Positions 6,932 to 11,215 of a stretch of 11,215 nt of DNA are shown in pieces (the stretch's first letter is position 1; each line of letters starts with the position of its first letter). A model generated the notes under the pieces. The model made no database searches. It saw only the letters and a program-made list of their open reading frames with translations, and was not told the origin of the DNA. Position numbers and translations under genes: made by a program. The stretch comes from Alloiococcus sp035301245 (GTDB taxonomy: Bacteria; Bacillota; Bacilli; Lactobacillales; Carnobacteriaceae_A). The stretch covers positions 1 through 11,215 of the forward strand of contig DATGUS010000024.1 in assembly GCA_035301245.1 (NCBI GenBank). Direction: 5' to 3'.

Positions 6932-7459
6932 ATGACTACAATTTTAGCAATTAAACACAACGGCCAAAGTGCGATGTCTGGTGACGGGCAAGTGACTTTA
7001 GGCGAAAAGGTAATGATGAAAGGTACCGCTCAAAAAGTTCGACGTGTTTATAACGATGAAGTACTGGTTGGATTTGCTGGCGGTGTTGCTGATGCTTTGA
7101 CTTTAGAAGAAAAATTCGTTGGCTATTTAAATAAATTTAGTGGAAACTTACAACGCTCAGCTGTTGAACTAGCACGTGAATGGCGTACAGATAAGATGAT
7201 GAAAAATTTAGAAGCTTTACTTATTGTAATGGATAAAGATGACTTACTACTTGTATCTGGTACCGGGGAAGTGATTTCGCCAGATGATGGTATTTTAAGT
7301 ATTGGATCAGGTGGGAACTTTGCTTTATCAGCCGCACGTATGATGAAAAAACATGCGGGAGAAGCGATGACGGCTGAAGAGATTTCGTCTGAAGCCTTAC
7401 ATGCAGCAGCAGATATTTGTGTCTATACAAACCACAATGTGATTACAGAAACACTTTAA
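6932..7459 (+). CDS. hslV: ATP-dependent protease, peptidase subunit HslV (ClpQ)
   Basis: This 175-residue protein is the proteolytic core of the cytoplasmic HslVU (ClpQY) complex and is related to the proteasome beta subunit. The N-terminus is MTTILAIKHNG. Removal of Met would expose Thr2 as the N-terminal nucleophile, which makes this the Thr-type rather than the Ser-type of B. subtilis CodW. Family blocks seen are SGDGQVTLG (16-24), VMMKGTAQKVRR (27-38), GFAGGVADA (47-55), EWRTDKMM (83-90), SIGSGGNFA (122-130) and ICVYTNHN (161-168). A near-ideal GGAGGA lies at 6920-6925, six bases before ATG. hslU starts 12 bases after the stop, as expected for two subunits of one complex. Confidence 0.96.
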   Translation: MTTILAIKHNGQSAMSGDGQVTLGEKVMMKGTAQKVRRVYNDEVLVGFAGGVADALTLEEKFVGYLNKFSGNLQRSAVELAREWRTDKMMKNLEALLIVMDKDDLLLVSGTGEVISPDDGILSIGSGGNFALSAARMMKKHAGEAMTAEEISSEALHAAADICVYTNHNVITETL

Positions 7460-7471
7460 GGAGTGATATGA

Positions 7472-8893
7472 ATGAGAGCGAATGTGAATTTAACACCAAG
7501 AGAAATTGTTGACAAACTTGATCAGTATATTGTCGGGCAAGCTGATGCAAAAAAATCAGTAGCGATAGCATTGAGAAACCGTTACAGAAGACTACAGTTA
7601 GATAATGATATGCAAAAAGAAATTACACCAAAAAATATCTTAATGATTGGACCTACTGGTGTGGGAAAAACAGAAATTGCACGCCGTCTGGCAGATATTG
7701 TTGATGCACCATTTGTCAAAATTGAAGCAACCAAATTTACTGAAGTAGGATACGTTGGGCGTGATGTAGAGTCAATGGTTCGTGACCTTGTCGAATCTGC
7801 AGTCCGTTTAGTACGTGAAGAAAAACGACATGAAGTTCGTCATGAAGCTCGTAAAAAAGCAATCGAACGTGTCGCAAAAGCATTAGCCCCAGGTAAGAAA
7901 CCAAAACAAACTGGTTACAATAACCCACTAGCATCCATGATGTCTGGTATGGGAATGAATGCTGATGCATTTAATCAATTTGCTCAAGAACCTGAAGAAG
8001 AAGTGACTGAAGAGATTGCTTCAAAACGTCGTGACATCGTTGATCAAATTAAACGTGGTGTGATTGATCAAAAAGAAGTTGAAATCAAAGTTGAAGAGAA
8101 GAAACAAACACCAAATAACCCAATGAGCCAACAAATGGAACAAATGGGTATTGATTTAGACTCATTTGGATCATTTGGACCGAAGAAAAAAGTGAAACGT
8201 TCAGTAACAGTTGAAGAAGCCGTAGAAATTTTCACTGAAGAAGAAGCTGACAAATTAATTAATACAGAGGACATTAACGCTGATGCAGTGAAATTAGCTG
8301 AAAACAACGGTATTATCTTCATTGATGAGATTGATAAGATTACATCTAATGAACAAAATCAAGGTGGTGGACAAGTATCTCGTGAAGGTGTTCAACGTGA
8401 TATCTTACCAATCGTCGAAGGTTCAGCAGTTCGTACGAAATACGGTACAGTGCATACGAATCATGTGTTATTTATTGGGTCAGGGGCATTTCACTTATCT
8501 AAACCAAGTGATTTAATCCCTGAACTGCAAGGTCGTTTCCCCATTCGAGTGGAATTGAATGATTTAACAACAGAAGATTTTGTTCGTATTTTAACGGAAC
8601 CACAAAACGCATTAGTAGAACAGTACACGGCATTACTTGGTACTGAAAATATTCATGTTCAATTTACAATGGATGCGATTGAAAAATTAGCAAATGTGGC
8701 ATTCCGAGTAAACGAAAATACAGATAATATCGGAGCACGTCGCTTGCATACAATTTTAGAGAAATTACTCGAAGATCTGTTATTTGAAGCATCTGATATG
8801 AATATCGGTGAAGTAAAAATTACCGAAAAATATGTGGAAGAGAAAATTGGTCAAATCATTGAAGACCAAGATTTAAGTCGCTATATTTTATAA
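7472..8893 (+). CDS. hslU: ATP-dependent protease, unfoldase subunit HslU (ClpY)
   Basis: This 473-residue AAA+ ATPase unfolds substrates and feeds them to HslV. Walker A is GPTGVGKT (60-67), the substrate-gripping pore loop GYVG is at 93-96, and Walker B is IIFIDEID (281-288). The Arg finger is in GRFPIRVEL (Arg355) and sensor 2 in GARRLHT (Arg423). The family-specific I domain fills roughly 110-245 and has Met- and Gln-rich stretches such as NPLASMMSGMGMN. The C-terminus DLSRYIL is the tail type that docks into HslV and activates it. The ribosome binding site AAGGAG (7458-7463) overlaps the hslV stop codon, so translation is probably coupled. A terminator follows immediately, and codY, which commonly comes next in Bacilli, is not there. 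Confidence 0.97.
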   Translation: MRANVNLTPREIVDKLDQYIVGQADAKKSVAIALRNRYRRLQLDNDMQKEITPKNILMIGPTGVGKTEIARRLADIVDAPFVKIEATKFTEVGYVGRDVESMVRDLVESAVRLVREEKRHEVRHEARKKAIERVAKALAPGKKPKQTGYNNPLASMMSGMGMNADAFNQFAQEPEEEVTEEIASKRRDIVDQIKRGVIDQKEVEIKVEEKKQTPNNPMSQQMEQMGIDLDSFGSFGPKKKVKRSVTVEEAVEIFTEEEADKLINTEDINADAVKLAENNGIIFIDEIDKITSNEQNQGGGQVSREGVQRDILPIVEGSAVRTKYGTVHTNHVLFIGSGAFHLSKPSDLIPELQGRFPIRVELNDLTTEDFVRILTEPQNALVEQYTALLGTENIHVQFTMDAIEKLANVAFRVNENTDNIGARRLHTILEKLLEDLLFEASDMNIGEVKITEKYVEEKIGQIIEDQDLSRYIL

Positions 8894-8894
8894 T

Positions 8895-8931
8895 AAAAAA
8901 TGAAGATCACAGCTTTTGCGCTGTGATTTTT
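8895..8931. terminator. Bidirectional terminator between hslU and plsY
   Basis: ATCACAGC (8906-8913) pairs perfectly with GCTGTGAT (8920-8927) around the loop TTTTGC. T residues at 8927-8931 follow on the + strand, 12 bases after the hslU stop. An A-run at 8895-8900 gives T residues after the hairpin on the - strand, offset by about five bases. It should end xerC-hslVU transcription and may also stop plsY transcription from the other side. Confidence 0.8.
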
Positions 8932-9164
8932 ATTTTGTTTCGTTATGGATAAATGAATATCATCTAAAATAGGTTTTAAATTATGGAATATATTATTTGT
9001 TTTCTTCAATCTGTCTTATTGTCTTACAATGTCGGAGTACTGTGATAATTATAAGGTCTTTATATCAAACACGACTCAAAGAACGTAAAGATTTTTAAAA
9101 TTGTACGCTCTTTAATTCATTTTGTCTACGACACACAACTATGACAACTTAGAGGCATTTGAAC
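8932..9164. other. Non-coding gap between convergent hslU and plsY
   Basis: These 233 AT-rich bases contain no supported gene. They hold a hairpin at 9078-9113 and a nine-base direct repeat AACTTAGAG at 9146-9154 and 9162-9170, the second copy entering the plsY stop region. A weak + strand promoter-like set (TTGTCT at 9019-9024, TGTGATAAT ending at 9049) has a long 19-base spacer. The only small ORF noted (8983-9045, 20 codons) lacks a good ribosome binding site. Confidence 0.5.
9078..9113 (-). repeat. Hairpin in the presumed plsY 3' untranslated region
   Basis: On the - strand AAAGAGCGTA (from 9113 down to 9104) pairs at all ten positions with TACGTTCTTT (9087 down to 9078), using one G-U wobble. 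On the + strand the same position is an A-C mismatch. The 16-base loop is AT-rich and can pair further (ATTTT with AAAAT). No T-run follows on the - strand, so this is not a standard terminator; it may be a weak terminator or a 3' end stabiliser. Confidence 0.45.
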
Positions 9165-9779
9165 TTAGAGTTTATTGTTTTTTGAAGATCTTAACCCAAA
9201 TGGCACACGACTTTCGTTACCATTTATAATTCGTTTGATATTATCTTTATGTCGGTATACGACAAAGAGGAAAATAAAACCTACTGCGATGGTAAAGATT
9301 GTATCATGTAAGAAGAAACTTAATACAAAGGCAAGGCCAATTCCTGACACACTAGCTAAACTAACCATACTTGATGTATATAAGATCAAAGCAAAAAAAC
9401 CAACCAAAATGAGTAAAAAGACTGGATAAATAGCTAGCGCAACACCACATGATGTAGCGACCGCTTTGCCACCTTTAAATTTATTATAAATCGGTAAAGC
9501 ATGGCCTAAAACCGCAAAAATCCCAAAAATTATCGGGTGTACAGTTGAGTTAAAAAGTAAAGATGGTAACAATGTTGGGATGGCTCCTTTAAGAACGTCC
9601 ATCGCAAAGACGATAATTCCTGCTTTCGGCCCTAAAACACGAAAGACATTCGTTGTACCAGTATTTCCACTCCCATATTTGGTAATATCTTTATGGTAAA
9701 AAATATTACCTACCCAAACGCCGCTGGGGATTGAACCCATTAAATAGGCGATAATGATACCTAAAATTGTTGTAAGCAT
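9165..9779 (-). CDS. plsY: Acyl-phosphate:glycerol-3-phosphate acyltransferase PlsY
   Basis: This 204-residue integral membrane enzyme transfers an acyl group from acyl-phosphate, made by PlsX, to glycerol 3-phosphate. The product, lysophosphatidic acid, starts phospholipid synthesis. Conserved loops seen are GSIPSG (15-20), GSGNTGTTNVFRVLG (36-50), LGHALPIYNKFKGGKAVATS (91-110) and YRHKDNIKRIINGNES (175-190). Hydrophobic segments lie at about 2-23, 52-75, 83-97, 112-135, 139-157 and 158-175. Cytoplasmic ends are basic. The start is ATG (9777-9779 on the - strand) with AAGGAG at 9787-9792, seven bases away. Divergent pairing with parE is common in Firmicutes and supports both names. No clear promoter was recognised in the 240 bases upstream. 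Confidence 0.95.
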   Translation of the reverse strand: MLTTILGIIIAYLMGSIPSGVWVGNIFYHKDITKYGSGNTGTTNVFRVLGPKAGIIVFAMDVLKGAIPTLLPSLLFNSTVHPIIFGIFAVLGHALPIYNKFKGGKAVATSCGVALAIYPVFLLILVGFFALILYTSSMVSLASVSGIGLAFVLSFFLHDTIFTIAVGFIFLFVVYRHKDNIKRIINGNESRVPFGLRSSKNNKL

Positions 9780-10019
9780 ATTGTTTCTCCTTGTATGTTT
9801 AAATAAAAGTCTAATTTTTTTGAATAAACCAGTAAAACTGTTTTAGATTGATTTGATTTTTGATATTTTAAGTTTACCATAGATAAAGCAGAGAAAAAAT
9901 ACGGATATTTTATAAGAAAATCTGTACGAAAGAGCGTTAGTATGCGACAATTCATTCTATAATAAATCATATTTATGATATGATATAGCATGCGACCATG
10001 ATATAAGGAGTGTTTTAGA
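9780..10019. promoter_or_regulatory. Divergent control region between plsY and parE
   Basis: This 240-base AT-rich gap must carry both promoters. On the parE side a perfect TATAAT (9958-9963) has only a weak -35. TTCATT (9951-9956) with TATGAT (9974-9979) has a 17-base spacer. TATGAT recurs at 9979-9984, and ATGATATA occurs at 9980-9987 and 9998-10005. ATGCGAC is repeated at 9942-9948 and 9990-9996. On the plsY side only the ribosome binding site at 9787-9792 is clear. The parE ribosome binding site AAGGAG is at 10005-10010, nine bases before its TTG start. Which -10 is used cannot be decided from sequence. Confidence 0.5.
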
Positions 10020-11215
10020 TTGGCCAAACAATCTTACAATGATTCATCCATTACAATATTAGAAGGCTTAGATGCTGTAAAAAAACGACCTGGGATGTAT
10101 ATCGGTTCAACAGATAACCGTGGATTGCACCATTTAGTGTACGAAATAACAGATAACGCGATCGATGAAGTGTTAGCTGGTTATGCTAATGAAGTGAAAG
10201 TTGTGATTCACAAAGATAATAGTGTCTCTGTAACAGATAACGGACGGGGAATGCCAACAGGAATGCATGAGTCTGGTGTACCAACCATGCAGGTTATTTT
10301 TACTGTCTTACACGCGGGTGGTAAATTTGGCCAAGACGGGGCATATAAAACAGCCGGAGGACTCCACGGTGTTGGGGCTTCCGTAGTAAACGCCTTGTCA
10401 GACTGGTTAACAGTTACTGTAACGAACGATGGCTATGCTTATTCGCAAAAGTTCATTAATGGTGGTCAACCAGATGGTACTGTAACAAAAAAGAAAATCA
10501 AACATAAAAAGTCTGGAACTACTGTCCACTTTAAACCAAGTGCAGCTATTTTTTCGACGACTGAATTTTCATATAAAACAATTAGCGAACGTATTCGAGA
10601 ATCTGCTTTTTTAGTTAAAAATGCAAAGTTGACTATAGAAGACAAACGCACTGATGAGTCAGAAGTATTCCAGTATCAAGAAGGAATTAAAACTTTTGTT
10701 GAATACTTAAATGAAGGTAAAGATACGTTATCACCGATTACTTATTTTGAGGATAAAAATCAAGGCATCGAAGTTGAATTTGCTTTTCAATATAATGATG
10801 GCTATTCAGAAACTATTTTAAGTTTCGTTAACAATGTCCGTACAAGAGATGGTGGGACGCACGAAATGGGTGCAAAGTCGGCCATTACGAAAACCTTTAA
10901 TGAATATGCACGACGCGTTGATTTATTAAAGGATAAAGATAAAAACTTAGAAGGCTCTGACTTTAGGGAAGGGATTGCGATCATTTTATCTGTTCGTATA
11001 CCTGAAAACTTACTTCAATTCGAAGGTCAGACGAAGAGCAAATTAGGAACACCTGAAGCACGTTCAGCAACAGATCAAATTATATCTGAACATTTAAGTT
11101 ATTTCTTAGCAGAAAATGGTGATTTATCAAAACAATTAATTCGTAAAGCGATAAAAGCACGAGAAGCACGAGAAGCTGCCCGTAAAGCGAAAAACTCTTC
11201 CCGAAATAGTGCATC
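10020..11215 (+). CDS. parE: DNA topoisomerase IV subunit B; 3' partial
   Basis: The first 398 residues of the ATPase subunit of topoisomerase IV, which with ParC decatenates daughter chromosomes. The GHKL ATPase residues include Glu42 and Asn46 (YEITDNAIDE), Asp73 in DNGRGMP, and the glycine lid GGLHGVGAS at 113-121. The transducer domain carries the QTK loop at 337-339 (FEGQTKSKLG). The window ends in the basic linker just before the Toprim domain, so the metal-binding part and C-terminus are missing. ParE is preferred over GyrB because of RGLHHLVYEI and NLEGSDFREG, and because of the plsY neighbour; parC would be expected next. The start is TTG 10020 (MAKQSYNDSS) with AAGGAG at 10005-10010. 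No ATG exists in frame until residue 26, inside the conserved ATPase fold. Confidence 0.94.
   Translation, partial: MAKQSYNDSSITILEGLDAVKKRPGMYIGSTDNRGLHHLVYEITDNAIDEVLAGYANEVKVVIHKDNSVSVTDNGRGMPTGMHESGVPTMQVIFTVLHAGGKFGQDGAYKTAGGLHGVGASVVNALSDWLTVTVTNDGYAYSQKFINGGQPDGTVTKKKIKHKKSGTTVHFKPSAAIFSTTEFSYKTISERIRESAFLVKNAKLTIEDKRTDESEVFQYQEGIKTFVEYLNEGKDTLSPITYFEDKNQGIEVEFAFQYNDGYSETILSFVNNVRTRDGGTHEMGAKSAITKTFNEYARRVDLLKDKDKNLEGSDFREGIAIILSVRIPENLLQFEGQTKSKLGTPEARSATDQIISEHLSYFLAENGDLSKQLIRKAIKAREAREAARKAKNSSRNSA

Noticed and set aside
8983..9045. 20-codon hydrophobic frame between hslU and plsY, considered as a small toxin
   Set aside because: It has only a weak AGG-like site ten bases upstream, no charged tail typical of type I toxins, and no antisense RNA signature.
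8932..9164. Possible small RNA gene on the + strand starting near 9056
   Set aside because: The promoter match has a 19-base spacer and poor -35, and the following hairpin pairs better on the opposite strand and lacks a T-run, so a plsY 3' UTR explains it better.
9175..9429. 84-codon + strand frame opposite plsY
   Set aside because: It is antisense to the conserved C-terminal half of plsY; its basic composition is the reverse of the membrane segments.
9761..10027. 88-codon reading frame on the - strand across the plsY-parE gap
   Set aside because: It starts at a TTG inside parE, has no ribosome binding site, overlaps the start of plsY and the parE promoter region, and encodes no recognisable pattern. 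It is explained by chance in AT-rich DNA.
1..11215. Search for a mobile element, CRISPR array, defence or toxin-antitoxin system, riboswitch, tRNA or rRNA
   Set aside because: All coding space is taken by core genes in a conserved order, and the longest gap is about 270 bases. No long repeats, no transposase or phage-like frames and no tRNA-like folds were seen. XerC is the chromosomal recombinase by context, not an integrase.

Overview
The window is a conserved chromosomal segment from an AT-rich, low-GC Gram-positive bacterium (Firmicutes, class Bacilli). The gene content and the gene order lepB-rbgA-rnhB-dprA-topA-xerC-hslV-hslU point most to Lactobacillales. HslV has a Thr after the initiator Met, unlike the Ser-type CodW of Bacillus subtilis. 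sucCD is absent between rnhB and dprA, which argues against a Staphylococcus-type arrangement. I cannot assign a genus from the sequence alone.

Layout. Positions 1-273 hold the C-terminal end of a probable S41 (CtpA-type) protease with a peptidoglycan-binding domain, followed closely by lepB (signal peptidase I) and a strong terminator. Next come rbgA (50S assembly GTPase) and rnhB (RNase HII), which overlap and end at a second terminator. dprA follows; no terminator separates it from topA, but topA has its own good promoter. topA ends at a third terminator. xerC, hslV and hslU form a compact + strand unit ending at a hairpin that can work in both directions. On the - strand, plsY (acyl-phosphate glycerol-3-phosphate acyltransferase) converges on hslU and diverges from parE (topoisomerase IV subunit B), which runs off the right edge before its Toprim domain.

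How the genes relate. The segment groups surface and secretion functions (protease, LepB), ribosome assembly (RbgA), and DNA topology, repair and segregation (RNase HII, DprA, TopA, XerC, ParE). It also carries the HslVU ATP-dependent protease and the membrane step that starts phospholipid synthesis (PlsY). All CDSs are intact apart from the two cut by the window edges. There is no mobile element, CRISPR array, tRNA or rRNA.

I did not find an undescribed system; this is a housekeeping region. The points worth a second look are small. The RbgA G4 motif has Met in place of the usual Asn. trmFO is absent between topA and xerC, and codY is absent after hslU. Four genes use GTG or TTG starts. The topA ribosome binding site can pair with bases inside the spacer of its own promoter. 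A possible rbgA promoter is interlocked with the lepB terminator, and a hairpin that pairs better on the plsY strand lies downstream of plsY.
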